A stretch of DNA of 64,000 nucleotides. It comes from Cynocephalus volans (Eukaryota; Chordata; Mammalia; Dermoptera; Cynocephalidae). Every line of letters starts with the position of its first letter. The stretch's first letter is position 1. Under the pieces are notes generated by a model. It was not told the DNA's origin. It made no database searches and worked only from the letters and a program-made list of their open reading frames with translations. The translations under genes and the position numbers were made by a program. Positions 30,201 to 41,862 of the stretch are shown one piece after another. The stretch lies in NCBI RefSeq assembly GCF_027409185.1, contig NC_084461.1:156856001-156920000 (forward strand), read 5' to 3'.

Positions 30201-33200
30201 CTCCTTGCCCCAAGAGCTTGAGGCTCGGGACCGACCTCTACTCATTCCACCCCCACGCCCACTCTCAGGACAGCCGGGGGAGCCACGGAGGGGCCCGGGT
30301 TGCTGGGGGGCGGGTCCCCGCTACGGCGGGGGTAGGGGTGGTGGCGGCGGGAGTCTCCCGGTGTAATCCCGAGGCCCGGCGGAGAAAGGGGAAGTGTTTC
30401 TTTGAAGACCCCCATGGGTATGCTAGGTGCGGATCGCCCCTTCTCTCGCCCAGCCCCCTTGGTACCCTGGGATGTGAGGTGCGTGCCGAGCCCCACCCCC
30501 GGCCTAGCTTTTGGGGAGGAGAGTCTGGGGCAAAGGCAAGGCCCGGGCCCCCACCCCCCGCCTCCTTACCCCTCCAGCACCCAGACCTGGTGCCTCACCG
30601 TAGGCTCTTGCAAAGGGTGGTGGGTCACAGCCCTCCCTTCTCCCCAGCCCTGCACCAGGAGGTTGCTGGCAGGGAGGGGCAATAGCCAAGTCGAGTTCCT
30701 CGGGGAGGGGGATCTCCCCTGTGAAGAGCCCTCGAGCTGGCCCTGGGGACAGAATTTAACATTCCACAGCTGACAAAACCGAGGCTCCGGGGCGGGGCTG
30801 CCCCTGACAGGGAAGGGTGCTGCTAGTGCCCCTCCCAGGGTGGCATCTGTGCCCCTGAGCCCTGCCAAGTCATCTTTCCATCTTGCCAAAGCTGCCGTCT
30901 CTGCAGTCTGTGCTCTCGAGGCCTTGGGTCAAAATGCCAGGCTCTTTCTCTCGTGTTCAGCGGGACTCAGTGACACTGCCCCCTACCCATGTGCTGTCAG
31001 AGCTTGCACCTGTGGTGGGCGTCCTTGGGCCTCAGCAGTGCTCAGCGCTGGCAGGTGCCCACAACGTGTAGACAGTACTAGCAGGGAAGTCAGGGAGCCT
31101 GGGTATAGAAGGCCTAGCTGTGAGACCTTGAGCAAGTCACCTCCTTCTCTGGGCTTTCCTGCCTGGGAGGGGGCGATAATGAAGTCTGCCTTCAGGACTA
31201 TTAGGCAGATTAAGTGAATTCTAATTTGTAAAATTTTCACACACACAAAGAAAATTCTTATTTTCTACATTTTACAGATGGGGGAACTGAAGGAACTGGC
31301 ATAGAGAGGTTAAATCATTTTACCTAGGGTCACACAGCCAGTAAGTGCACAGCCAGGGTGACAGCTGAGAGGGCAGTGGGTGGAAGTGAGGCAGAGCAGT
31401 GAGCAGAGGTAACGCCTAGTGCCAAGAGGGAGCAGACATGAGAGACCCAGGTTTGTTGCAGGGGAGTGGGGGTGGGGAGCCAGAACGTGAAAGGCCAGGG
31501 GCCTGGGGCTGAGCATTTGTGTGTTATGTTAGGGCAGCATGGAGCAGTGAGGGCTTCAGTGTGGGAGTGATGGGTCTGATTTGGCTTTTCTATTGGAGGC
31601 AGATCTGCCTGGCTGCCATGGGGAGGGTGGGTGAGGGGCAGGGCCTGGAGGTGGGGGGACCAGGGAGGAGGGCTGGGGCAAATCTGGGATGGTGGGGGTG
31701 GGAAAGGTGAGCAAGGCTCTCGGGAAAATCATGAGGCTGAATTGACAGGACTGGATCCCCTGAGGGTCAGGGGGAGGGCTTCAGGTGCCTATGAAACAGG
31801 CCCAGAGATTTGTTTTAATGTCAAGCAGACCCGGGTGTTGCCCTGCTTGGAACCTTCTAGCGGTTCCTCACTGCTCCTAGAGTACAGTCCAGACTTCTCC
31901 CCATGGCCTCTAGCGCCCGGTGGGGTCTGGCTCTGCTGTCCTTCAGTTTGTTCCTTGCGCCACCAGACGTGGTCTTACCTCAGGGCCTTTGCCTCTGCTG
32001 GTCCCTCCACCTGGAGTACTATTCTCCACCCTGCTCCTTCTCATCATATAAGCCTCAGCTAAAACACCACCTCCTTCCCTACCACTCTCTCTAAAGCATG
32101 CTCCCACCCCCCAGTTGCTCTCCGTTGCATCACCCTGTTTGATTTTCTTTAAAGGGTCTGTTAGTATCTGGAATCTCTTGTTTATTTGCTCATCATCCTT
32201 TTTCTCCCACTGGAGTGTAAGCTCCATAAGAGCTCATCTGTCCTGTTTGCCAGTGTGTTCCCAGTGCATGGAACAGTGCCTGCGACACAAGAGTGTTTGC
32301 AGCTGGCAGGTGGATGTAGGGGTCTGGAAACCAGGGCAAGGTTTGGGTGGAGACCTGGGAGACGCCAGTGTCTTGAGGGGATTGAAAACACATGTGAGGA
32401 GGAAGAAGAGCCGAAGGCTGAGGTTGGCCACAGGTATGGGGCAGGTAACGCCAGAGCATCCTGGGAAGGAGGCTTAAAAGGAGCCTGCGGGGGAAGGAAT
32501 TGGGTTCAGTTAACCAAAGAGGGGTTCAGGAAGGGGAAAGCAGTGGTCAGTCTAAAGGCTAGGGGCGGATCAAGTGGGATGAGGCAGGAGAAGTGATGTT
32601 TGGTTTCATATCACTAGACCCAGCATGGGAGGGGGAAGGGGAGACATTTCCAGAAAGGGAGTATAGCCAGGCAGAGCCCAGGGTCAGGAAAGGGAAGGCG
32701 TTAAAGGCCGGTGGTTGAGGGTGGAGTTGACCGTGGCTGTGTGCTGAGGGGAAGGAGCCTGCAGAGAAAGCAGGTCCAGTGGGGTGGGGGTAGGGGGGAG
32801 GTCTGAGGAGGTGGGGTCACAACCTTGGGCTTGGGCAGGAGGGGGCTTTCTCCCTCTGAGACTGGACATCCAGGGACCTGCCTAGGGTCAGGCATGAGAG
32901 GGTAGCTGGCCTTGACATTCAGAGCTCTTCCCAGTGAGGAATTGAGACAGGATGGTGGGAAAGATGAGGCTGATGGGGGCAGTCAGGGGCTGTCCAGGTG
33001 GGGAGTGTCTAGCTGGTGTTTAGAAGTCCCAGGCAGAGATGTGGCCAGATGTTTTCTAGGGCAAAGCCATTGGCCCAGGCCAGGACCCCTTAGCTGGATC
33101 CTGCTCTGCACTGAGACCCTTGTCATTCAGGCATCTTTGGCTGTGAGCTATGAAGACCAACTCTGGCAGACAGAGGTTAAGATGGTGGGACAGGGCAGGG

Positions 33201-36200
33201 CAGGAGTGTTGAAGAGGGCAAGGTGGCAGTCACAGAGTTGCAGGGCAGCAGGAGGGCTGGACTTGGGAAGGGGCAGAGAGGAGGCGAGGAGCCCAGAGCC
33301 CCAGCACAGGCTTGGGGCAGGAGCAGAGGCTCAGGATGCTGCTGCTGCTACTCCTTCTTGGCAGGAGTGTCTCAGCCAACCTCTGCTCCAGTTTTTAGTT
33401 CCAGGAAGGGGCCCCTGATGTCCTTCCTGAGGCTAGAGGAGGGTTCAGTCCTCCAGACTGTGTCCTGAGGGGAAGAAGCACTGTGATGTGTTCTTGGGAA
33501 GTGGAGAGGACCCTGAATACTATTCACAGCCCTCGCCCCTCTTCCTCTCTCTCCCCCTGGCTTCCTGAAGGCCCTGAGTGCTGGGGAAGGATGAGTGAGG
33601 GTCCTGGTGCTGGTGCCCAACCCTGAGCTCTTTGCTGCTGCCCTTGCAGGTGCTGGGAGCCCTGTTACTGGCCATCGGCCTCTGGGCCTGGGGTGAGAAG
33701 GTAAGGCAGCTGGGTAGGACGTGGGGCTATCTGTGGGACGAGGTGGTGGAAAGGTCAGCCCCCTACACCTGCCTCTGCTGCCCCGGTACAGGGTGTCCTC
33801 TCCAACATCTCAGCGCTGACAGATCTGGGAGGCCTTGATCCTGTGTGGCTGTTTGTGGTGGTTGGAGGCGTGATGTCGGTGCTGGGCTTTGCTGGCTGCA
33901 TTGGGGCCCTCCGGGAGAACACCTTCCTGCTCAAGTTTGTGAGTACCACCCCTCCGCCAGCTCCTGAGGTCCACGGGGAACACCAGCCTCCTTCTATCCA
34001 GTTCTTACAGGACAGCCAGTGCTTAGTAATGGGTGGTTTTATTATTATGCTATCATGATAATAATAATCATTAGATTCATACTATCTATATTTATTAGGA
34101 TCTTTTCTGTCATAAGTTAACAAAACCCAGTGGCCTAAGCATAAAAGGGTATTAGTGGCTCTTGTAAGAAAAGCCTAGGGGTGTGCTGGCCACAGGCACA
34201 TTTGGATACAGGGGTCGTCACAGTGTCACTTGACCTGGTCACTCTCTGTTTCTCAGCTCTGCCCACCCCCCTCTCCCTGGGCTGGCTGCACTCCCCAGGG
34301 TGTGGAAGGATGCTGGCTTCACCCTGCCCTCCCAACAACTCCTACTGAAATCCAAAGTGCTCTCTTCCCCACTGTGCTCCCAAAGTGCTTTAACTGCATC
34401 TCCTTGGCTCTGATTGGCTGTCTGTGGACCATCCCTGTGTGTCAGGATAGGAGGTAGTGTTCTGATTGGTGGACTGGCAGCACATGCCCAGTCCTGTACC
34501 TGGGAATGGGGTGAGGGGTGGAGATGACTCCGGTCCAGCTGTGGAAACTGAAGATACGTGTGGAGGGTAGTTTATCAGAGAAAGCAGGTGTGATTACCAG
34601 ACGCAGGGGAATGGATGGATAGGTAAGAACAGCGCTGTCTTTTACCGTCAAAAAATAATACCAAGATAAGAGAAGTTGGGGACTATGGGCTCCCTTGGGT
34701 CAGGGTGGGGATGGAACTCTTCCCTGTGGCACCCGCAGGGTGTCACCAGCGCCCCGTGTCTTCCGCCCACACTGTCTGTCCTCAACCCCAGTTTTCCGTG
34801 TTCCTCGGTCTCATCTTCTTCCTGGAGCTGGCGACAGGGATCCTGGCCTTCATCTTCAAGGACTGGATCCGAGACCAGCTCAACCTCTTCATCAACAACA
34901 ATGTCAAGGCCTACCGGGACGACATAGACCTTCAGAACCTCATCGACTTTGCTCAGGAATATGTGAGTCTGGTGTACAGCACAGGCTACCTGCAGGAGGT
35001 GCCTCACAGGCACATGAGTGAAGGAGCAAGTTCTCTGTGTGCTGGGACCATCCCCTCACCCACCCAGGCCATCAGACCCAGGGAAGAGATCCAGGAGTGT
35101 CCCTGTTTGAGGACAAGCCGGCCTTCAGGTCCCCATGTGCCTAGCCTCATAGCGACACAGGTTTGGGAAACAGAAACCAGAGACTCCAAACTGTCAGCTA
35201 CCAGGCCAGGGCTTATGACATGCTTAAACAGGAAATTTGACATAAAAATGTAAGTTTCCCCTTCTACTAAGCCCGGGGCAGTATCGGCTGGGGCTACATC
35301 GCTGCTGCCCCCTTTACTGGTAGAGGGGTTCTCTGTTTGCCACTGTCCCCAACACTCTATTTGTTACACCGTTGGCCCTCTTCTCTCATTTGTGTGACCG
35401 CTGAACATCCTACAGTTTGAGACCCCCACAGAAGCTGTGCCCTCAAGCTTGCAAACCTAACCCTGTGAAGAAGCAGCCAGAAAACAGTTCACAAAACCTA
35501 GACGCCTCCCACCTGCGTGTTCTCGCCCACTCACATTCAGTCACACCACACACAGCCACCCAATCACACCCGCTTACACGGTCACACGTCTTTGGTGACA
35601 TCCACCACAAAGAGTCAGCCCTCAGGTCCACAGATAAACCAGAGCTGGTGCCTGCTCCAGGGAGCTCCAACCCCGGGCAGAGGCAGACATATAGCCAGGG
35701 GGTTACAATGTGACTCATTTATTCATCCAACACAATCGTGACAGGCCTACCATGTGCCAGGCCCTGGGTTAGGCACTGGGGACTCAGTGGTGAAAAAAAC
35801 TGTGACCTGTCCTCGTGAGGATGGCAGTCAGGGGAAGAGATGGATGATAAACAAGCAGGATAAATAAACAGTCGTGTGTGCGCGTGCGTGCGTGCATGTG
35901 TGTAAAATTAGAAAATGTGGTAAGGGCAGAGATGCAGAAGGGTGGAGAAGAGGGGTGCCCCTGAGGGACGACCTTGATGTCTTCAAAAGGAGGAGAAAAA
36001 GCAGTGATGTGAAGAGAGGGGAGAATTGTCCAGCAGGAAGAGCAGGCACCGAGCAGGTGAGAGGGGGCCGGTGAGGCCGGGCTGTGCTCTGGGAGCCATG
36101 CACGCAGCCCGTGGCTGGCCGTGTCTCACTCTCTGGTTCGGCCACCGGGCCTGCCTGTGTCTGCCGCTGCGACTGCCCTCGAGCTCCCCCAGCCTGGAGG

Positions 36201-38781
36201 GTCGGCTTGAGGGCTGCCTGCGCGGCTCAGTCTGTTAGAGCCGCCTGCTGCTCGATCACTGGCACCCTGCTTTATGGCAGACCCCACGCTTGCCATTGCT
36301 CTACCAGGAAGCAGCGCCGAGTGATCTGGGCGGGCGATGGGGCTGCGGGATGACGCGGGCAGGTACTTAGGAAGTGGGAAGGGATGGCTTTGAGGTGTCA
36401 GGATTCCCCTCCTGTCCCTGCACTGAAGAATAGAGAAGGGCTTTGTAGAATCTCCGGAGCAAGTGTGGGGAGACCCAGCGCAGACATGGGGTTCAGTGGT
36501 GCCTCTGTCCCCATGGGACTTGGTCTAATACCTGCCCTGCAGGGAGGTCCAGAGGAAGCCATAGTCCTCAAGCCAGTATCTTCACCCTCCTGCCTCCCTA
36601 TCTCGAGCCTCTCTTGGGTTTGGGAGGCAAGCTCAGGACCCCCTTCCCTGCACCCCCCCTGCTTCTGCCAGCCTGGCAGGAGCCTAGAGTTCTAAGCTCC
36701 TGTGTACTCTTTGACCCCTCCCCACCCACCTTGCCCCCTCATCCCAGGCCCTGCCTGTTTGCTGTGCGGGGTGGGGAGGTGCCCACCCACTTGGCTTTTT
36801 CTGGGTACCCTCCCAGACAGCCCTGTCTCCCTGCAGCTTGGGCTTGCTCCCAAGCAGGGTGAGGCTCCTGGGGTGAGCCTGGCTCACCTGGGGCTCTCTC
36901 CTGCCCCCTAGTGGTCTTGCTGCGGAGCCCGAGGGCCCAATGACTGGAACTTCAATATCTACTTCAACTGCACTGACTTGAACCCGAGCCGGGAGCGCTG
37001 TGGGGTGCCCTTCTCCTGCTGTGTCAGGGACCCTGCGGTGAGTGGGGCGCGTGAGGAGGGGTGGGGGTGTTGCAGTGTGCAGACCCCATATGGGACAGCC
37101 CACTACAGGGCCCCACTGGGCTCTGCCCTGCTCTGGGGTTGTGGATGTTGGGGGAAGTGATTTTACACGGAAAGCTTGTGTCTGTGGATGGCACTGAGGT
37201 CTGTTGGAGTTGGGGCTGCTTTTCCTCTCCAGCAAGACCTGTCTCTTTGATTGAAATGAGATGGAAATGGCAGGACACCAGAGGATGGGACTGACCCAGA
37301 GGCCTTCCCTGCACCTTGTATTTCCAGCTAAATGTGGCTCCGGGCAGTGTCTGCTCCTGGCCAGCTTGAAGATTGGCTGGGAGCTGGCATCACTGTTTGT
37401 TGCTGGTGGGTGTGGCAGGGGTTGACCAGGCCACAGCCAGCCATGCTGGGGTGGCAGGCGATGAGGCATCCTGACCTCTTTATGGCTTTCATCAGGGCAG
37501 AAACTCCTAACAGCGACATCCCTCCTGTCCCAATTCTTCTGGGACAGAGAGGGCTAAGTTTCTCGCCATTCTTACAAAACATGAGCAGGCAGGATTCCTA
37601 AACAGAAGGCAGGTCCAGGCTGCTGTTTGTAGCCATGCACCCTGGTGTCTGGGGAAGAGGCTCATGGGCCCCAGGGAGCCTCACTTGATGGTGACGGCCG
37701 GGGCAGAATCTGTGCTTTTATCTGCTTCCCTGAGAAGGAAAAGCCATTGCAGTGCTCAGGCACCACAGGCCCATGGGAGCCCCTCACCAAGTTGCTAATT
37801 GGCCTGTTTCCCCTCAGGAAGATGTCCTCAACACCCAGTGTGGCTATGACGTCCGTCTCAAACTGGTGAGAGGGGTAGGGACAAGGCTGGGGGCAGTTGA
37901 GGACACTGGGATGGGAAGGGGGCCGCCTCCCATAAGCTCCTCTGAAAGGCCTCAGTTACTCTGTGGGGGGGGGGGGATGGGGGGTGGTGCTGGGTCTCAG
38001 GAACCCACTCTGACACCCAGGGCTGGGCATGGGGGAGGGGACCCATGGGCTTGGGTGCATATGTGGGTTTGCTCATTCCGGCTCTTCGTTGAGCACCTAC
38101 CTTGTGCCCGGCATTGCCCTGGATGTTGGGGATTCAGTGCTAATGAGACAGTCTCTCTGCTCTCAAGGAACAGAGGGAGAAACACACTAATCCCCTAGAC
38201 AGATAAATATGACCAGTCATGTGACAATTTCTGCTGAGAGCAGGAAGAAAATAAAAAAGGGAGGTGATGGGATAGGGGCTGGGTGGTTAGAGAAGACCTC
38301 TCAGGGGAGGGGGCGTCCATGAGCAGGAGCCAGCTGTGCAAAGGCCCTGTGGTAGAGCACCAGGGAGCAGGTGCTACAGGTGTGAGGCCCTGGGGCAGAG
38401 ATGGGCTTGGCAAGCCAGAGGAGGGAGGGGAGAGCAGGTGTGAGATGAGGCCTGTGGTGGCAGGCAGGTCTGCAATGGCAGGCAGGCTGAGCTGGTGCCT
38501 GTGTGTCCCTAGGAGCTGGAGCAGCAGGGCTTCATCCACACCAAAGGCTGTGTGGGCCAGTTTGAGAAGTGGCTGCAGGACAACCTGGTTGTTGTGGCTG
38601 GGGTCTTTGTGGGCATCGCCCTCCTCCAGGTACTGCCATGCGTGCCCCTCCCCTTGCCCAGGGCCCGCCTTGGCCTTGCTGGTAGCCTCTCCCTCACCTG
38701 CCCTCTGTCTTACAGATCTTTGGCATCTGCCTGGCCCAGAACCTCATGAGTGACATCAAGGCAGTGAAGGCCAACTGGTGA
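30036..38781 (+). CDS. TSPAN17: Tetraspanin-17, complete in 8 coding exons
   Basis: Exons 30036-30122, 33650-33700, 33792-33938, 34792-34962, 36912-37037, 37818-37865, 38513-38629 and 38716-38781 give 270 codons plus TGA, the human length, and every exon is a multiple of three. There are four membrane segments at about residues 19-44, 64-86, 96-117 and 234-258. The large extracellular loop begins its signature CCG at 155-157. It has eight cysteines (155, 156, 172, 182, 188, 189, 202, 223), the mark of the TspanC8 group, which binds ADAM10 and steers its exit from the ER and its substrate choice. N171 in FNCT is a potential glycosylation sequon. The protein starts [20 protein letters not shown] and ends KAVKANW. 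The gene starts about 0.85 kb after the EIF4E1B poly(A) signal, in the same direction, from its own CpG island. Confidence 0.97.
31110..31370 (+). repeat. Two abutting MIR fragments in TSPAN17 intron 1
   Basis: Sense MIR at 31120-31215 (GTGAGACCTTGAGCAAGTCA) meets an antisense MIR at 31250-31360 (CATTTTACAGATGGGGGAAC, GTCACACAGCCAGTAAGTGC). Confidence 0.6.
31790..32285 (+). mobile_element. L2 fragment in TSPAN17 intron 1
   Basis: CTTCTAGCGGTTCCTCACTG, CCTCAGGGCCTTTGCCTCTG, CTGGAGTGTAAGCTCCATAA and CATGGAACAGTGCCTG keep L2 sense order. Confidence 0.7.
33650..33700 (+). CDS. TSPAN17: TSPAN17 exon 2
   Basis: Acceptor CCTTGCAG, donor GAGAAG|GTAAGG. Encodes [17 protein letters not shown], the second half of membrane segment 1. 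A 3.5-kb intron precedes it. Confidence 0.95.
33792..33938 (+). CDS. TSPAN17: TSPAN17 exon 3
   Basis: Encodes the small extracellular loop ([19 protein letters not shown]) and membrane segment 2 ([20 protein letters not shown]), ending RENTFLLKF. Donor GTGAGT. Confidence 0.96.
34792..34962 (+). CDS. TSPAN17: TSPAN17 exon 4
   Basis: Encodes membrane segment 3 ([20 protein letters not shown]) and the first part of the large loop through [11 protein letters not shown]. Donor TAT|GTGAGT. Confidence 0.96.
35710..36020 (-). mobile_element. L2-like antisense fragment in TSPAN17 intron 4
   Basis: TACCATGTGCCAGGCCCTGG, CTGTGACCTGTCCTCGTGAG and GATAAACAAGCAGGATAAAT are antisense L2 3'-end phrases. 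A GTGC microsatellite sits inside. Confidence 0.55.
35871..35903. repeat. GTGC/GT microsatellite
   Basis: GTGTGTGCGCGTGCGTGCGT with GCATGTGTGT, imperfect. Confidence 0.85.
36912..37037 (+). CDS. TSPAN17: TSPAN17 exon 5
   Basis: Encodes [20 protein letters not shown] and [20 protein letters not shown], with six of the eight loop cysteines. One difference from human is DWNFN versus DWNLN. Confidence 0.96.
37818..37865 (+). CDS. TSPAN17: TSPAN17 exon 6 (48 nt)
   Basis: Encodes [16 protein letters not shown] with the seventh loop cysteine. Acceptor CCCTCAG, donor CTG|GTGAGA. Confidence 0.95.
37965..37976. repeat. Poly-G run (12 G) in TSPAN17 intron 6
   Basis: Twelve consecutive G in CTGTG(n)ATGG, about 100 bases past exon 6. 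Confidence 0.9.
38075..38470 (-). mobile_element. L2-like antisense fragment in TSPAN17 intron 6
   Basis: TTGAGCACCTACCTTGTGCC, GACCTCTCAGGGGAGGGGGC and CAAAGGCCCTGTGGTAGAGC follow antisense L2 order and end just before exon 7. Confidence 0.55.
38513..38629 (+). CDS. TSPAN17: TSPAN17 exon 7
   Basis: Encodes the end of the large loop ([20 protein letters not shown]) and the start of membrane segment 4 ([14 protein letters not shown]). Donor CAG|GTACTG. Confidence 0.96.
38716..38781 (+). CDS. TSPAN17: TSPAN17 exon 8, last coding exon
   Basis: Acceptor CTTACAG. Encodes [20 protein letters not shown] then W and TGA. It completes membrane segment 4 and the short cytoplasmic tail. Confidence 0.96.
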   Translation: MFGICLAQNLMSDIKAVKANW

Positions 38782-39400
38782 GGCCACTACAGGCCATGGC
38801 CACACACCTGGCATACCCAGGCCTCTGGTGGGGGACCTCCCAGGTCCCTCCTGCTGTGCCCATGACGGGCAAGGCTGCAGGAGGTGTTTCTGCTTGGACC
38901 TGAGCCCCATATGGGGTTCTCATGTGCTGTCCGCCCACAGAGAAAGTCACTGTGGCTCTGCCTGGGCTGCTTGTCCTGGAGCTCTGTGTGCATGGAGGGT
39001 GTGTGTACATGTGCACAGGGAAGCCACTGTCTCGGCTCTTGTTGGGGTGGTGGGCTCTCCAGGGGACTAGGATGATCTCAGCTATGAGTGCAGGTCAGGT
39101 GGGTGGGAGGCACTTCTGTGGAGGGTCTGCATGTGTCCCCCCCCGCTAGGACACTCTTCTCTGTGCTTAGCTATGTGGGGTGGGCTTTGAGGCCTGCTGT
39201 TGCCCGGGCCACAGCCTCACACAGCTTTGGAGCTCTCCTCTCTACTAGCTGTGACCTTGAGCCTGCCAGGAGCCCTTCAGCTTCAGTGTCCCAGACTCTG
39301 AAATGGCTCCAGGAATTTTCTCTCTCTTGCTTGCCTCTCAGGATTAAACATGATGATGGCTACAAACTGCTCAAATAAACAAAACTCAGAAACCACTGGC
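38782..39400 (+). other. TSPAN17: TSPAN17 3' untranslated region
   Basis: About 600 bases of non-repetitive sequence up to just past the AATAAA at 39374-39379. The end point is estimated. Confidence 0.75.
39374..39379 (+). terminator. TSPAN17: TSPAN17 polyadenylation signal AATAAA
   Basis: CTCAAATAAACAAAAC, 593 bases after the stop codon, the first canonical hexamer downstream. Confidence 0.8.
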
Positions 39401-40955
39401 TTATGCCCACCGTCTTGGAGGTTCTTTCAGCTGTGGAGCCTCAGAAGGGCTCTCCTGCCTGGGGCTTCTGGCCCGGACCCAACCTGCCAACATGTTTTCT
39501 TTGGCCTGGGTAGTTTATACATTTGACCCAATTTTTAAAAATCGGTATACTTCACATAAAAGTCCAGATCCCCAGCTTCTCTTGAAGAATGACCATCTGG
39601 CCATGTGAGCTCTTCATGGCAATGATACCCAGTACACAAGCTTCCCTGGTCACTGAGGGCCCCACCTGGCCGCTCTGTTCACCTAAGTGCCCCGCCTGAC
39701 CCCTGTATGCTGGGAGTTCGCCTCCCCACCTCTGTAGGTTATTTCCTGTGAGGCTGCTGTGGGGCAAGCCTGATATGAGGCCCAGGGATATGAAGAATGA
39801 GGAGGCCAGACCCTACCCTGAAGAGAGTATATAGCCTAGGAGGGGGTCCACTGAGGTGGGTGCCAGTGCGCCCAGGAGAGTGGCTTAGGGGTGGGATGAG
39901 GGTAAGATTTTTCAAAGGAAGTAGCTGGAAGCCTGGGGCTTGGGACCCATGGGATTGGAGGGAGCATGCTTTGGGGGCTTTGGAAGGTTGATTCCTAGGC
40001 TTGGAATCAAGTTCAAAATTTCACTTGTGGCCTGCAGAGCTGCCTCATGGCCACTAGAGGGCGCTCCAGCACAGAACTCTCCAGGTCTGACTTCTTTCCT
40101 CCAGCAGAGCCACGTGCCCCCTGTGCCCACCCTGCTTACCAGCACTTCTGGGTTCAGGGAATTTGAAAACATCTAGAGAAAACTAGCTCAGGCTTGGAAA
40201 GTCTGGCTACTGCCCTCTGCCACTTACCAGCTGCATGAAGGGGTGTATGTGGAGTGACCCTCCCCCACTCCTCCCTGGGCTGTGGATGAAAGGAGGGGGC
40301 TAAGCTAGTTTAGAGTCTCACACTCAGATGCCCTCAGGCCAGGTAGGTGAGTTATGTAAATGAATGAAGTGGCCCTTTGAGTTGAGGCCTACTTCACTTT
40401 GACTTTCCCCCTGTTACTAGAGACAGAGACGTTGCTTTGCACAATCTAGTTGATAATGGCAACTTGCCTTGAGAGCAAGAGTGTGGTGGGGACTGTGGCA
40501 GAGCATAGATCCCCATCTGAGGGTCGCAGCTGCCATTCAGTTGTAGCTAATTGCTGTGATGTGGGGATGAAGGTCTAATGTCAGAAATCTGGAGAAGCCA
40601 GAAATCCAGATTTTTATGTGAAATATCCTGATTTTTTAGGTGTTGGCAACTAATTCAAAAATTAATCTGCAAGCCAAACAAAAGGTGTAGGGCCCAGCTT
40701 TGGCCCCTTTACCACCATAGATCCCTCTGGGGCAGTCACACACTGGGACCCTGGTTGCTCTGCCATCAGGGATGCTGGGAGCTGCAGCCAGTGGACAGGG
40801 TGTGGGGCATGCCTCCAACATCGTGGCTCCTTGGCACAGGCTGAACAGTGTCCTGGGTCCCTGACAGGCACTGGCCATGGGTGGTTTGTACACACTACAA
40901 TAAATGCAGCTCGTGATGTTGTGTATGTGTCTTGCATTTTCTAATTTCAAATGCT
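39401..40955. other. Intergenic sequence right of TSPAN17
   Basis: Largely unique or too decayed to classify; no splice-supported frame and no known domain. It starts the gene-poor region that runs to the window end. Confidence 0.5.
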
Positions 40956-40959
40956 TTCG

Positions 40960-41120
40960 CCTTCATTTTCTCCTTCAAAGCTCATAACACTCTGCGCAGT
41001 GGAGTTTCTTTATCTGATGAGGAAGCTGGGACTCAGGGGAAGGAGGTTGCCCAGGGCACATGGCAGGGAGGAGGCACACAGATCTGACCCCTGCTGTTGG
41101 AGTTTCACACCGCACCCGTC
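40960..41120 (-). repeat. MIR fragment
   Basis: CTGATGAGGAAGCTGGGACT with AGGTTGCCCAGGGCACATGG is an antisense MIR core. Confidence 0.5.
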
Positions 41121-41657
41121 CTGCCTTTGATACATCTGGGTGAGGCCTGTGTACTGGAAGTACCAGCCAGTAAGGGGCAGTAAGGTAACATTCATTCCTC
41201 AAGCATGAATTGAGCATCTACTTAGATACTGGAGTTGGAGAGAGAAGGATGAGGTCCCTGCCCTTCTGCTGTGTTCCCACTAGGGAGACACAGAAAGCAA
41301 GTAGACGAGTATTTTTATTAATAATATGTGCATGAAGGAAATAAGGGTGACTTCCAGGGAGCCTGGGAGAAGGGTCGGGGAGGGGCGCTATCTCTGTCTC
41401 TGGGGGAATGGCGTGCTAAGTTTTGGTGCCAGCTTCTGTAGAGCCAGTGTGGGCTCGGTGTGAGGGAGCCTAGGGTGGCTGGGGAGGTGGGAGTGGGTGA
41501 GGGGCAGAAGGCGTGGATGCTGAGGGAGTTGTGGAACCAGAGTATGTTTGGAAACAGGATTGATGGGATGGGATAGGAGTGATGGGTAGGAGTGATTGTG
41601 ACCCTGACCGGGGTCCCAGCATGCTCCAAAGCCTAGTTCTGCTACGGAACATCCATT

Positions 41658-41862
41658 CTTTCATCTATCTGCCCATCCACTCATCCATTCATCTACTACA
41701 CACTCATGCATCCATCCAGCTACCCATCCATCTGTCCATCTGTCCACTGACCCATCTACCCACCCATTTATCCATCCACCCATCCATCCATCCATCCTCC
41801 ATCTATCTATTCATCCATACATCATCCAGCTACTTATCCCCTATCTACTGTCATCCACTCAG
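41658..41862. repeat. (ATCC)n-type microsatellite region
   Basis: About 200 bases of ATCC/ATCT units with interruptions (CATCCATCCATCCATCC near 41780-41797). Imperfect units, so old and partly decayed. Confidence 0.9.

Noticed and set aside
36200-36260. A tRNA-like GCGCGGCTCAGTCTGTTAGA motif in TSPAN17 intron 4
   Set aside because: Only an A-box resemblance; no B box at the right distance and no cloverleaf.
36684-37469. A 261-codon minus-strand frame over TSPAN17 exon 5
   Set aside because: It is the antisense shadow of a real, conserved exon plus intron sequence.
41658-41862. CRISPR-like spaced repeats
   Set aside because: The units are 4-bp ATCC microsatellite repeats without spacers, in a mammalian genome.
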